Positions 9,241-18,726 of a DNA stretch of 64,000 nucleotides are shown here, piece by piece (the stretch's first letter is position 1; every line of letters begins with the position of its first letter). Below the pieces are notes generated by a model. The model was not told where the DNA came from. It ran no database searches and worked only from the letters and a program-made list of their open reading frames with translations. Made by a program: the position numbers and the translations under genes. Source of the stretch: Sandaracinaceae bacterium. GTDB taxonomy: Bacteria; Myxococcota_A; Polyangia; Polyangiales; Houyiibacteriaceae. The DNA lies in assembly GCA_020633055.1 (NCBI GenBank), contig JACKEJ010000007.1, positions 124,001 to 188,000 of the forward strand. Direction: 5' to 3'.

Positions 9241-10530
9241 GTGACTCGTATTGGCTTTTCTCGTTTGTTCGGAGCCGCTCTGTTTGGCCTGCTGACCGTC
9301 GGGTGCGGGGCGCGCACGGGCCTACCCGCGCCAGACATCGGGCTCGACGCGGGCGTGGACATGGCCATGGACATGGGGGTGGACGCCGAGATCCCGTGTC
9401 TCGAGATCCCGTTCGACGCGGGCGTGGTCGAGGTGGAGCTCGAGACGGAGGCGCGCGTGGGACGTGCCGACGTCGTGTTCCTGATCGACCGTACGCTGTC
9501 CATGTCGGAGGAGATTGGACGCATCCGCGACAGGCTGCGTGACCGCATCGCGCCTGCCATTCGCACCGCCATCCCGGACTCCCAGCTGGCCGTGGCCAGC
9601 TTCGCCGACTTCCCCGTGCTGGACTACGGCTCGTTGGACGATGGTGACACCCCCTTTACGCTGCACCTCTCCAGCAACGCGGCCGTGGAGTCCGCGCAAG
9701 GCGCGGTGGAGAGCATCCGTCTTTCCAACGGTCTCGATCGGCGCGAGTCCCAGGTCGAGGCGCTCTACCAGCTCGCTACTGGTGAGGGGATCGGTGGGGA
9801 CATGCCTGGGTTCGTGCCCCCGTCCGTTGGCTGCCCCGCCGGGGGCATCGGCTATGCGTGCATACGCACCGACGCGCTCCCCGTCGTCATGCTGTTCACG
9901 GACGCGCAGTTCCACAACGACCCGTTCGAGACCGGCTCCGGATACTCCGGCGTGTTCCCCACGCCACACACGTGGGACGAAGCCCTCTCCGAGCTCGACC
10001 GCATTGGCGCCCGTGTGCTCGGGTTCGACTCCGGCGGTGGCACGGCGGCGCCACCACTCAGACGCTTGGCGACCATGACGGGAGCGGTCGATGATCGCGG
10101 AGCGCCGTTGGTGTTCGACATCGGCGTGGCCGGCGAGCGCCTGTCGACGGGCGTCGTGGACGCCATCCGCACGTTCGCGAGCACGGCCATTCAGGACGTG
10201 TCGGTGGTCGCGCAGGACCCCGACCGCAACGACGGCGTCGATGTGCTCGGCTTCGTGGACGGCATCATTCCGTCGAGAGCCATCCCGGCGGACGGGGTGA
10301 GCGGGCGCGACGTCGCGGGACAAGCGTTCCTCGGGGTGCGCGCCGGGACCCTGCTGGTGTTCACCATCGCCTTGCGCAATGGCGTCGTCGCGCCGGGGGT
10401 AGGGCCCCAGCGTTTCCGCCTCGAGCTGCTGTTCCGCGGGGACGGTCGGACGTTCATCGATCGGCAGATCGTGGAGATCGTCATTCCCGGCGCCGACGGC
10501 AGCGGATGCGACGACCTCGAGCCGGAGTAG
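9241..10530 (+). CDS. Von Willebrand factor A-domain lipoprotein
   Basis: GTG 9241 is chosen because it places a short hydrophobic signal (residues 5-21) directly before a lipobox-like LLTVGC with Cys22; ATG 9172 would bury the signal. The mature N-terminus is Asp/Gly/Ala/Met-rich linker typical of myxobacterial surface lipoproteins. The VWA domain starts near residue 77 with VVFLIDRTLSM; Asp83, Thr85 and Ser87 form a DxTxS version of the metal-binding MIDAS motif (usually DxSxS). The rest of the domain contains the conserved SFADFPVLDYG region. After about residue 315 comes a second beta-rich segment. VWA domains bind proteins, so a surface adhesion or structural role is likely but the partner is unknown. 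Length 429 residues. Confidence 0.8.
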   Translation: MTRIGFSRLFGAALFGLLTVGCGARTGLPAPDIGLDAGVDMAMDMGVDAEIPCLEIPFDAGVVEVELETEARVGRADVVFLIDRTLSMSEEIGRIRDRLRDRIAPAIRTAIPDSQLAVASFADFPVLDYGSLDDGDTPFTLHLSSNAAVESAQGAVESIRLSNGLDRRESQVEALYQLATGEGIGGDMPGFVPPSVGCPAGGIGYACIRTDALPVVMLFTDAQFHNDPFETGSGYSGVFPTPHTWDEALSELDRIGARVLGFDSGGGTAAPPLRRLATMTGAVDDRGAPLVFDIGVAGERLSTGVVDAIRTFASTAIQDVSVVAQDPDRNDGVDVLGFVDGIIPSRAIPADGVSGRDVAGQAFLGVRAGTLLVFTIALRNGVVAPGVGPQRFRLELLFRGDGRTFIDRQIVEIVIPGADGSGCDDLEPE

Positions 10531-10575
10531 CGTGGCGAGCCCTTGCGTCTGCGCGCCGATGTGCGACGCAGCGCG

Positions 10576-12048
10576 GTGACTTTTGCAGAACTCGGATTGA
10601 TCGACCCTCTCGTCCGCGCCGTGGCCGCCGCCGGCTACGAGGCTCCCACGCCCATCCAGAAGGCGGCCATCCCCTCGGTCGTCGAAGGCCGCGACCTGCT
10701 CGGCTGCGCGCAGACCGGCACGGGCAAGACCGCGGCATTTGCGCTCCCGGTGCTGCAGCGCATCGACGCGACGGCGGGCGACGACCCCGCCATCCGCGCG
10801 TTGATCTTGACCCCCACGCGCGAGCTCGCGGCCCAGATCGGGGACAGCTTCAGCACCTACGGTGAGCACCTGGACCTGTGGCACACGGTCATCTTTGGCG
10901 GCGTGAAGGAGAACCCGCAGATCGCCGAACTGAAGCGTGGCGTGGACATCCTGATCGCCACGCCGGGCCGCTTGCTGGACCTGATGGGGCAGGGGCACGT
11001 GGATCTGAAGCGCCTCGAGGTGTTCGTTCTGGACGAAGCCGATCGCATGTTGGACATGGGCTTCCTCCCCGACGTGAAGCGTGTGGTGAAGGCGCTCCCA
11101 GAGAAGCGGCAGACGCTGTTCTTCAGCGCGACCATGCCGCCCGTGATCCGCGAGCTGGCCGAGTCGCTGCTCAACGATCCCGTCAGCGTGGCCGTTGCGC
11201 CCGTGTCGTCGGCGACCGAGCTGGTCACTCAGCAGGCCTTCTTCGTGGATCGCGCCGACAAGCGGGCGCTGTTGGTGGATCTGCTGCAGCGTCCGGAGGT
11301 GACGCGCACGCTGGTGTTCACGCGCACCAAGCACGGCGCCAACCGCATCGTGGAGCATCTCGAGAAGGCCAACATCAAGGCGGCTGCCATCCACGGCAAC
11401 AAGTCGCAGAACGCGCGCACCCGCGCGATGGATGGCTTCCGCGACGGAAGCCTGCCGGTGCTGGTCGCGACCGACCTGGCGGCCCGCGGCATCGACGTCA
11501 GCGGGGTGTCCCACGTCATCAACTTCGACCTGCCGAACATCCCGGAGACGTACGTGCACCGCATCGGCCGCACTGGGCGCGCCGAGGAGACGGGTGTCGC
11601 CTGGGCCCTGGTGGAGGACGAGGACCGGGCGTTCATGGCCGACATCGAGCGGCTGATGAAGCGTCAGGTGGAACGCGTGGAGGATCACCCGTATCCGCCG
11701 CAGCGCCCGCTGCCCGCGATGACCGACCTGCAGAGCCGCCCGACCGGTGGCGGTGGAGGCGGTGGAGGCGGCGGTGGAGGCGGCGGACGCTCGGGTCGCG
11801 GACGCTCAGGCGGCCGCGGCGGCCGTGGTGGGTCCGGCGGCGGAGGTGGCGGCGGCCGCACGGGTGGTGGCGGCGGCGGTGGCCGTGCGGGCGGTGGGAG
11901 TGGCGGTGGCCGCTCCGGTGGAGGACGCTCTGGTGGTGGTGGCGGCGGCGGCGGCGGACGCCCGGCGGGCAGTGGTGGCGGTGGCCGCTCTGGTGGCGGG
12001 CGCTCGGGGGGTGGACCGAGAGGTTCGGGCGGCTCGCGAGGCAGCTGA
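10576..12048 (+). CDS. DEAD-box RNA helicase, RhlE-like, with long Gly/Arg-rich tail
   Basis: GTG 10576 gives MTFAELGLIDPLVRAV, the usual RhlE-family beginning; upstream in-frame codons lack support. The order of motifs is complete: Q motif (TPIQ), motif I AQTGTGKT, Ia PTRELAAQ, II DEAD in VLDEADRMLDMGF, III SAT, V ATDLAARGID, VI HRIGRTGRA. The catalytic core ends near residue 390. The last roughly 100 of 490 residues are almost only Gly with Arg, Ser and a few Thr/Pro, coded by repetitive GGYGGN runs at about 11744-12045. Such RGG-type tails bind RNA non-specifically and promote condensation in other helicases. It probably remodels ribosomal or cold-shock RNAs. The tail is longer than in typical proteobacterial RhlE. 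Confidence 0.9.
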   Translation: MTFAELGLIDPLVRAVAAAGYEAPTPIQKAAIPSVVEGRDLLGCAQTGTGKTAAFALPVLQRIDATAGDDPAIRALILTPTRELAAQIGDSFSTYGEHLDLWHTVIFGGVKENPQIAELKRGVDILIATPGRLLDLMGQGHVDLKRLEVFVLDEADRMLDMGFLPDVKRVVKALPEKRQTLFFSATMPPVIRELAESLLNDPVSVAVAPVSSATELVTQQAFFVDRADKRALLVDLLQRPEVTRTLVFTRTKHGANRIVEHLEKANIKAAAIHGNKSQNARTRAMDGFRDGSLPVLVATDLAARGIDVSGVSHVINFDLPNIPETYVHRIGRTGRAEETGVAWALVEDEDRAFMADIERLMKRQVERVEDHPYPPQRPLPAMTDLQSRPTGGGGGGGGGGGGGGRSGRGRSGGRGGRGGSGGGGGGGRTGGGGGGGRAGGGSGGGRSGGGRSGGGGGGGGGRPAGSGGGGRSGGGRSGGGPRGSGGSRGS

Positions 12049-12135
12049 GCTCGTCCTCCGGCCAGCTTCCGCGCAGGCAGACCACCGCGCGTAGCGATTG
12101 CTCGCCCGCGGTCCTCGCCGTACCTTGCGATCGAC

Positions 12136-13971
12136 ATGCCTGACTATCGCTCCAAGACCTCCACGGCGGGCCGCAACATGGCCGGCGCGCGCGCCCTCTG
12201 GCGCGCCACCGGCATGAAGGACGCCGACTTCCAGAAGCCCATCATCGCGGTGGCGAACTCGTTCACCCAGTTCGTCCCGGGTCACGTCCACCTCAAGGAC
12301 CTCGGGCAGCTCGTCGCGCGCGAGATCGAGGCGCACGGGGGCGTCGCGAAGGAGTTCAACACCATCGCCGTCGACGACGGCATCGCGATGGGCCACGACG
12401 GGATGCTGTACTCGCTGCCGAGCCGCGAGATCATCGCCGACTCGGTGGAGTACATGGTCAACGCGCACTGCGCCGACGCGCTCGTGTGCATCTCGAACTG
12501 CGACAAGATCACGCCCGGCATGCTGATGGCCGCGCTGCGCCTCAACATCCCCACCGTGTTCGTGTCTGGCGGGCCCATGGAGGCCGGCAAGACCAAGCTC
12601 GCCAAGCACGCGCTCGACCTGGTGGACGCGATGGTCATCGCGGCCGACCCGAACGCGTCGGACGAGCTGGTGGCCGAGTACGAGCGCAGCGCGTGCCCCA
12701 CGTGCGGGTCGTGCTCGGGCATGTTCACCGCCAACTCGATGAACTGCCTCACCGAGGCCCTCGGCCTCGCGCTGCCGGGCAACGGCTCGACCCTGGCGAC
12801 GCACGCCGACCGCGAGCGCCTGTTCCTCGAGGCGGCCCGCACCGCAGTGGATCTCTGCCGTCGCTACTACGGCGAGGACGACGCCACGGCGCTGCCCCGC
12901 AACATCGCGTCCTTCGCAGCGTTCGAGAACGCCATGACGCTCGACATCGCGATGGGCGGGTCCACCAACACCATCCTGCACCTGCTCGCGGCCGCGCAGG
13001 AGGCCGAGCTGTCGTTCGACCTCGGGGATATCGACCGGCTGTCGCGGCGCGTGCCGCAGCTGTGCAAGGTCGCCCCGAACTCCCCCAAGTACCACATGGA
13101 GGACGTGCACCGCGCCGGCGGCATCATCGCCATCCTGGGCGAGCTCGGCCGCGCGGGCCTGCTCGACCTGAGCGTGCCCACCGTCCACAGCAAGACGCTC
13201 GGCGACGCCATCGCGGCCTGGGACGTGACGCAGACCAGCGACGCTGCGGTGCACGATTTCTTCCGGGCTGGTCCGGCGGGCATCCCCACGCAGGTGGCGT
13301 TCAGTCAGTCCACGCGCTGGAAGACGGTCGACCTCGACCGCAGCGAGGGCTGCATCCGCGACGCGGCCCACGCCTACTCGAAGGAGGGCGGGCTCGCGGT
13401 GCTGCGCGGCAACCTGGCGGTGGACGGCTGCGTCGTGAAGACGGCGGGCGTGGACGAGTCCATCCACGTCTTCGAGGGCAGCGCGAAGGTCTTCGAGAGC
13501 CAGGACGCGGCCGTGCACGGCATCCTCGAGGGGCAGGTGCAGGAGGGCGACGTGGTCGTCATCCGCTACGAAGGCCCCAAGGGCGGGCCGGGCATGCAGG
13601 AGATGCTCTACCCGACGAGCTACCTGAAGTCGAAGGGGCTCGGGAAGGCGTGCGCGCTGCTCACGGACGGCCGGTTCTCGGGCGGGACGTCGGGCCTCTC
13701 CATTGGTCACGCGTCCCCAGAGGCCGCGGCCGGCGGCACCATCGGGCTCGTCCGTGACGGCGACCGCATCCGCATTGACATCCCGGCGCGCACCATCGAC
13801 CTGCTGGTGCCCGAGGCCGAGCTGGCCGAGCGTCGCAGCGCACAAGACGCTGCGGGTTGGAAGCCGGCGCAACCCCGGAAGCGGCAAGTCAGCACGGCAC
13901 TCAAGGCGTACGCGCTGCTGGCCACCAGCGCCGACAAGGGCGCGGTGCGGGATCGCAGCAAGCTCGACTGA
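12136..13971 (+). CDS. ilvD: Dihydroxy-acid dehydratase
   Basis: This 611-residue enzyme dehydrates 2,3-dihydroxy acids in isoleucine and valine synthesis and also feeds pantothenate. The Fe-S ligands expected of the family are visible: Cys122 in SNCDKITPGM and the CPTCGSC segment with Cys187, Cys190 and Cys193. The signature region GSTNTILHLLA and the C-terminal GRFSGGTSG are intact. The length agrees with the family and ATG 12136 gives a normal N-terminus, MPDYRSKTSTAGRNMAGARALW. No other branched-chain gene is adjacent, so it stands alone, 87 bp after the helicase. Confidence 0.97.
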   Translation: MPDYRSKTSTAGRNMAGARALWRATGMKDADFQKPIIAVANSFTQFVPGHVHLKDLGQLVAREIEAHGGVAKEFNTIAVDDGIAMGHDGMLYSLPSREIIADSVEYMVNAHCADALVCISNCDKITPGMLMAALRLNIPTVFVSGGPMEAGKTKLAKHALDLVDAMVIAADPNASDELVAEYERSACPTCGSCSGMFTANSMNCLTEALGLALPGNGSTLATHADRERLFLEAARTAVDLCRRYYGEDDATALPRNIASFAAFENAMTLDIAMGGSTNTILHLLAAAQEAELSFDLGDIDRLSRRVPQLCKVAPNSPKYHMEDVHRAGGIIAILGELGRAGLLDLSVPTVHSKTLGDAIAAWDVTQTSDAAVHDFFRAGPAGIPTQVAFSQSTRWKTVDLDRSEGCIRDAAHAYSKEGGLAVLRGNLAVDGCVVKTAGVDESIHVFEGSAKVFESQDAAVHGILEGQVQEGDVVVIRYEGPKGGPGMQEMLYPTSYLKSKGLGKACALLTDGRFSGGTSGLSIGHASPEAAAGGTIGLVRDGDRIRIDIPARTIDLLVPEAELAERRSAQDAAGWKPAQPRKRQVSTALKAYALLATSADKGAVRDRSKLD

Positions 13972-13994
13972 CGCGGCGCCTTGGTGCGGTCGCG

Positions 13995-14657
13995 TCAGTC
14001 GTCGTCCTCGAACTCATCGCCGCCGAGCGCCGCCGCTGCCTCCTGAGCGAGCTCGCCCAGCGTGGCGCCCGTCTCGTCGTCGGCCTCGTCGAAGGCCACC
14101 GTGCGCTCGTCGTCCGAGAAGCGCTCGATGAGCGGCACCGCGTCGGGGTCGTCCAGCGTGACGAAGGCCTCGATGGTGGCCGCGATGATCTCGGGCTCGT
14201 CCGTGTCCAGGAAGCGCTTCATCAGCGACATCGCGCTCGGCTCACCGACCTCGGCCAGCACGTGGGGCAGCTCGCACATGGCGAGGCCGCGACGGCCCGC
14301 GTCCAGCGCGCGCTCGATGCCGCGGGCGACCTCGGCGTAGTACTCGTAGGCCACGTCCAACAGCGCCTCACCGGCCGCGATGCGCACGGGGGGCTCGTCG
14401 TAGTCCATGATGTCGATCAGCGCGTCGGTCATCTCGGGGCCGGGCACCTGCGCGCACAGGTCCGCCAGGCGCTCGAGGCGCATGCCGGCCTCGGCGGGGT
14501 TGCGCGCGCCCAGCTCCTTGGCCTCGGCCACGGCGCTCACCAGCGTCCGGATCAGCCCTTGCTTGCCGCTGGCGAGGAGCTGGGCCTCGGCCTGGCGCAT
14601 GGCCCGGTCGGCGTCGAAGATCGCATCGAGAGAACGCTTGGGGTCGGTCATGGTCAC
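13995..14657 (-). CDS. HEAT-like helical repeat protein coupled to mfd
   Basis: A 220-residue acidic protein made of repeating helix pairs, for example around EPPVRIAAGEALLDVAYEY and EPSAMSLMKRFLDTDEPEI, which suits a HEAT/armadillo-type scaffold. There is no signal peptide and the C-terminus is very acidic (Asp/Glu run). The GTG start at 14657 overlaps the mfd stop by 4 bp (GTGA), so translation is probably coupled; ATG 14651 is an alternative start. Function is unknown. The link to mfd is suggestive only, because the same arrangement could be operon accident. Confidence 0.75.
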   Translation of the reverse strand: MTMTDPKRSLDAIFDADRAMRQAEAQLLASGKQGLIRTLVSAVAEAKELGARNPAEAGMRLERLADLCAQVPGPEMTDALIDIMDYDEPPVRIAAGEALLDVAYEYYAEVARGIERALDAGRRGLAMCELPHVLAEVGEPSAMSLMKRFLDTDEPEIIAATIEAFVTLDDPDAVPLIERFSDDERTVAFDEADDETGATLGELAQEAAAALGGDEFEDDD

Positions 14658-17600
14658 GTGTCTTTGCAGAGGGACGGGAGCACGCGCAAGACCTCTCGCA
14701 CGTGGTCGACGCCGTCGAGGCGGTTCGGGTCGTCAGCCGCACGATGGTGCGTCAGTTTCATGTCGGGTGTCAGCTTCCACGGACTGCGCGGCTGCCCGAC
14801 CAGGCGCATGACCTTGGCGGGGTCCAGCGGCGTGTCCTCGCGCAGGTGCAGGGCCACGCGCCGCTCGTCCGCTTCGCACCCGAGGATGCGGTACTCGCGC
14901 AGCAGGGGTCGCAGCGCCATCACGCGCAGCAGGGCCTGCGCGGGCGGCGGCGGGGGCCCGAAGCGGTCCTCCATCTCCACCGCCAGCTCGTGCACGCGCT
15001 CTTCGTCGCGCGCGGAGGCCAGCCGCTTGTAGAGCGACAGGCGCAGGCCCACGTCGTCCACGTAGTCGTCCGGGAGGTAGTGCTCCATCGGGAGCGTCAT
15101 CTCGGTGTCGAAGTCGGCCACGACTTCTTCGCCGCGCAGCTCCGCCACGGCCTGCTCGAGCATGTGCACGAACATGTCGAAGCCCACAAGCGACACGCTG
15201 CCGCTCTGCTCGGCGCCCAGGAGGTCGCCCGCGCCGCGCAGCTCCATGTCGAGCGACGCCACCTTGAAGCCCGAGCCCAGCTCCGTGAAGCGCTCCAGCG
15301 CCTCGATGCGCGAGCGCGCCTCGTCGCTCAGCGTGGAGGGCGGCGGCGTGAGCAGGTAGCAGTAGGCGCGCTCGCGGCTGCGGCCCACACGCCCGCGCAG
15401 CTGGTAGAGCTGCGACAGGCCGAAGGTGTCCGCGCGGTCGATGATCATCGTGTTGGCTCGCGGGATGTCGATGCCCGACTCGATGATGGCCGTGGAACAA
15501 AGCACGTCGTAGCGGCCGTCGATGAAGTCCGTCATCGTCTGCTCCAGCGGCCCCTCGCCCATCTGCCCGTGCGCGACGGCGATGCGCACATCTGGGAGCA
15601 GCTTCTGCAGGCGGTCGGCGCGCTCGTACAGCCCGTCGATGCGGTTGTAGACGAAGAAGGCCTGCCCGCCGCGGTTCATCTCCCGCAGGATGGCCTCGCG
15701 GATGGTGTGGTCCTCCCAGCGGCACGCGAAGGTGCGCACCGCCCGCCGGTCCACCGGGGCGCTCGTGATGAGGCTCAGGTCGCGCATGCCGCCGATGGCC
15801 ATCTGCAGCGTGCGCGGGATCGGCGTGGCGGACAGCGTGAGCACGTCGACGCTCTTGCGCAGGTTCTTGATGCGCTCCTTGTGCGACACACCGAAGCGCT
15901 GCTCCTCGTCCACCACCAAGAGGCCGAGGTTCTTGAAGTGCACGTCCTTGCTCAGCAGTCGGTGGGTCCCGATGACCACGTCCACCTGGCCATCCTTCAG
16001 CCCCGAGAGCACCTCGGCCTGCTCGGCCTTGTCCACGAAGCGCGAGAGCACGCCCACCTTGAGCGGGTAGTCGGCCATGCGCCCCGCGAAGTTGTTGTAG
16101 TGCTGCTGGGCGAGCACGGTGGTGGGACACAGCACGGCGACCTGGCGCCCGGCCATGGCCACGCGGAAGGCTGCGCGCAGGGCCACCTCGGTCTTGCCGA
16201 AGCCCACGTCGCCGCACACCAGGCGGTCCATCGGGGTGGGCGCATCCAGGTCGGCCATGACCTCTTCGATGGCGGCCAGCTGGTCGCGTGTCTCTTCGTA
16301 GGGGAACGTGGCCTCGAACTCCGCGTAGCTGCGGTCGGGCGGGGGCACGGCGTCGCGCTCGGCCGCGGCGCGCTCCGCGTAGAGCTTGAGCAGGTCCTCG
16401 GCCAGCTGCTTGACGGCGCGCTCGACCTTGCCCTTGGTCTTGCTGAACGTGCTCCCGCCCAGGCGGTCGAGCTTCGGCGTGTGCGTGTCACCGGCCGCGA
16501 ACTTCTGCAGCAGGTTCAGGCGCGTGACGGGCACCAGCAGGCGGTCGCCGCCCTTGTACTCCACGACCAGCACCTCGACGTAGCGCTCCTCGTCGCCCAC
16601 GTAGCGCTCGAACTGGCTCTGGCCGAGCGACTTGCGCTCGAGGCCCATGTAGCGCCCCACGCCGTGGTCGGCGTGCACCACGAAGTCGCCCACCTCCAGC
16701 TGCCGCAGGTCCTCGAGGAACGCCTCGTTGTCGCGCGCCTTCTGCTTCTTGGGCGCGCGCTTGCGCGTCTTGGTCCCGAAGATCTCGCCCTCGGTGATGC
16801 ACACCAGGCCCTCGGTGGGCATGACGAAGCCGTCGGCCAGCGCGCCCACGCTCACCTGCGCGCTCATGGGCGGGCGCCCCTCGATCATGCCCGGGACGTA
16901 AGGCTCGGGCTTGCCCGCGGTCGGCACCTCGTACTGCTGCAGGAGCGAGCGCAGGCGCTCTCCCTGCGTGTGGTTGCGCGCCACGAACAGCACGCGCATG
17001 CCCGCATCCAGCCAGCGCTGGGCGTTGCGCGCACCTGGGGCCAGGCCTTCTTCGCGGCCCGTGCCGCCGCGCGCGGCTTTGAGCTCGCCCACGAGCGCCG
17101 AGTGGTCCGTCGCGCCCAGGTGCAGCACACGCGCCTCGTCGCAGTGCTCCCACACGGCCAGAGGCGACGCGTCTTCGTTGGGTTGGCCCGTGAACACCAT
17201 GCGGTGGATGGCCGCCACGGGTCGCGCCTCGAGGCGCACGGCCAGCTCGGCCTCGTCGAGGTAATGGTCGCGCAGCGCGTAGGTGGGCGCGCCCTCGCTC
17301 ACCTTCGCGCCGTGGTCGTTGCGCGCCTGCTCGCGCTCGTCGCGGATGACGCGGTGGCACGCGACGGGGTCGAGGTACACCAGCCGCGCGTCGCCCGGGA
17401 CGTACTCGAACAGCGTCTGCAGCGCCGGATAGAACGCGGGCAAGAGCCCGTCGAGCCCGTAGAACATGCGGCCGGAGGTGATGTCCTCCAGCAGCGCGAG
17501 CGTCTTCTTGGTGGGCCAGTTGACGTCGTCACACAGGGTGCGCACCCGCTGCCGCGCCAAGGCCACCTCGGCCTCGCCCAGCAGCGTCTCGCGCACGGGG

Positions 17601-18301
17601 TGCACGAAGATGCTGTCGGTCTCGGCCACCGTGCGCTGCGTGTCCGGGTCGAAGTACTTGATGCTCGTGACCAGCCAGTCGTCGAGGTCGATGCGGGCCG
17701 GGTAGGGCGCGTGGGGCGCGTACACATCCAGGATGCCGCCCCGCACCGCGAACGTGCCCGGGTCCTCCGCCACGGGCACGCGCAGGTAGCCACCGTCGGC
17801 CAGCACGCGCACCAGCTCGTCGCGGTCCAGTTCGTCCTCGGCCCGCACGCACTTCGAGCGCGAGCGGATGGCCTCGCGCGGGGCCACCTTGCGGATCAGC
17901 GCCGCCGCGGACACCACCAAGAAGCGCCAGGGCAGGCCCTCGGCCATGTGGAACAGCGCCGCCAAGCGGTCCATCGTGGCGCGCCGGTCCGACGCGACGT
18001 CCAGGAAGGGCGACGTGTCGGCCGCCGGGAAGTGCAGCACCTCCGTGCGGTCGCCCTCGGTCTCGCCCAGGAAGAAGCGCAGGCTCTCCGCCATGCGCTT
18101 CATCGCGTCTTGGTCGGGCGTGACCACCACCATGGGCCCCGCGTGCGCGCGGCTGGCCTTCATCAGCAGCAGCGCGGCGGCGCCCGCGGGCAAGCCGGCC
18201 AGGTCCACGCGCGCCTCCCCAGCCAGCGCGCGCACCGCGTCTTCGGTGGTGGCGGTGGCGCGCTGGAGGCCGCCGCTCAGGGGGGAGAGTTCGTCGAGCA
18301 C
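14654..18301 (-). CDS. mfd: Transcription-repair coupling factor
   Basis: Mfd releases RNA polymerase stalled at DNA damage and recruits UvrA. The 1215-residue protein has the UvrB-like N-terminal module (about 1-350), the RNA-polymerase-interacting CarD-like domain near 540-610 (LEVGDFVVHADHGVGRYMGL), and the RecG-type translocase: Walker A CGDVGFGKT near 700, motif II VVDEEQRFGV, motif III LSATPIPRT, and the later motif VI region QLRGRVGRS. The C-terminal TRCF regulatory domain follows (VDDVGLRLSLYKRLA). Start is GTG 18301; a start further upstream cannot be excluded. Transcribed leftward, it is coupled at its 3' end to the HEAT-like gene. Confidence 0.96.
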   Translation of the reverse strand: MLDELSPLSGGLQRATATTEDAVRALAGEARVDLAGLPAGAAALLLMKASRAHAGPMVVVTPDQDAMKRMAESLRFFLGETEGDRTEVLHFPAADTSPFLDVASDRRATMDRLAALFHMAEGLPWRFLVVSAAALIRKVAPREAIRSRSKCVRAEDELDRDELVRVLADGGYLRVPVAEDPGTFAVRGGILDVYAPHAPYPARIDLDDWLVTSIKYFDPDTQRTVAETDSIFVHPVRETLLGEAEVALARQRVRTLCDDVNWPTKKTLALLEDITSGRMFYGLDGLLPAFYPALQTLFEYVPGDARLVYLDPVACHRVIRDEREQARNDHGAKVSEGAPTYALRDHYLDEAELAVRLEARPVAAIHRMVFTGQPNEDASPLAVWEHCDEARVLHLGATDHSALVGELKAARGGTGREEGLAPGARNAQRWLDAGMRVLFVARNHTQGERLRSLLQQYEVPTAGKPEPYVPGMIEGRPPMSAQVSVGALADGFVMPTEGLVCITEGEIFGTKTRKRAPKKQKARDNEAFLEDLRQLEVGDFVVHADHGVGRYMGLERKSLGQSQFERYVGDEERYVEVLVVEYKGGDRLLVPVTRLNLLQKFAAGDTHTPKLDRLGGSTFSKTKGKVERAVKQLAEDLLKLYAERAAAERDAVPPPDRSYAEFEATFPYEETRDQLAAIEEVMADLDAPTPMDRLVCGDVGFGKTEVALRAAFRVAMAGRQVAVLCPTTVLAQQHYNNFAGRMADYPLKVGVLSRFVDKAEQAEVLSGLKDGQVDVVIGTHRLLSKDVHFKNLGLLVVDEEQRFGVSHKERIKNLRKSVDVLTLSATPIPRTLQMAIGGMRDLSLITSAPVDRRAVRTFACRWEDHTIREAILREMNRGGQAFFVYNRIDGLYERADRLQKLLPDVRIAVAHGQMGEGPLEQTMTDFIDGRYDVLCSTAIIESGIDIPRANTMIIDRADTFGLSQLYQLRGRVGRSRERAYCYLLTPPPSTLSDEARSRIEALERFTELGSGFKVASLDMELRGAGDLLGAEQSGSVSLVGFDMFVHMLEQAVAELRGEEVVADFDTEMTLPMEHYLPDDYVDDVGLRLSLYKRLASARDEERVHELAVEMEDRFGPPPPPAQALLRVMALRPLLREYRILGCEADERRVALHLREDTPLDPAKVMRLVGQPRSPWKLTPDMKLTHHRAADDPNRLDGVDHVREVLRVLPSLCKDT

Positions 18302-18333
18302 GCGCTGGCCATAGCAGGCGTCCGCAGCCCGGG

Positions 18334-18645
18334 CTACGGCGCGCTGCGCTCGCGCTTGAGCTTGCCGTCCACCAGCAGGAAGCCGAACGGCACCACCGAC
18401 GCGCCCAGGTACATCAGCGACTGCAGCGGCGCCCAGTCGCGCTTGATGCCCGCGTGCGAGAGGGCCGCGAGGAAGCCCACGAACAGGAGCCCATGCAGGC
18501 TCCCCACCACGCGCACCGCCATCGGCATGTCGAACATGTACTTGAGCGGCATCGCCACCCCGAGCAGGAGCAGGAAGGAGATGCCCTCGGCGATGCCCAC
18601 GCGCCGCAGGAGCTCGACGGAGGGATGGGTGACGGGCTCGGTCAT
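18334..18645 (-). CDS. DUF3817-type small membrane protein
   Basis: 103 residues with three or four hydrophobic segments. The text from VGIAEGISFLLLLGVAMPLKY through VRVVGSLHGLLFVGFLAAL matches the DUF3817 family, named from memory. The family has no established function. The gene is 32 bp upstream of mfd on the same strand, so it could be the first gene of the DUF3817-mfd-HEAT unit. Confidence 0.78.
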   Translation of the reverse strand: MTEPVTHPSVELLRRVGIAEGISFLLLLGVAMPLKYMFDMPMAVRVVGSLHGLLFVGFLAALSHAGIKRDWAPLQSLMYLGASVVPFGFLLVDGKLKRERSAP

Positions 18646-18726
18646 GGCCGAGACATTGGGGGCGCAGCCGGGGCTGTCAACTCCCCGAGGGCGACGCGCG
18701 CCGCACCAACGGCCGGACGAACAGTG

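Noticed and set aside
11743..12048. Gly-rich tract as a possible CRISPR or satellite repeat
   Set aside because: It is in frame with the helicase and has no spacer structure; it is coding low complexity.
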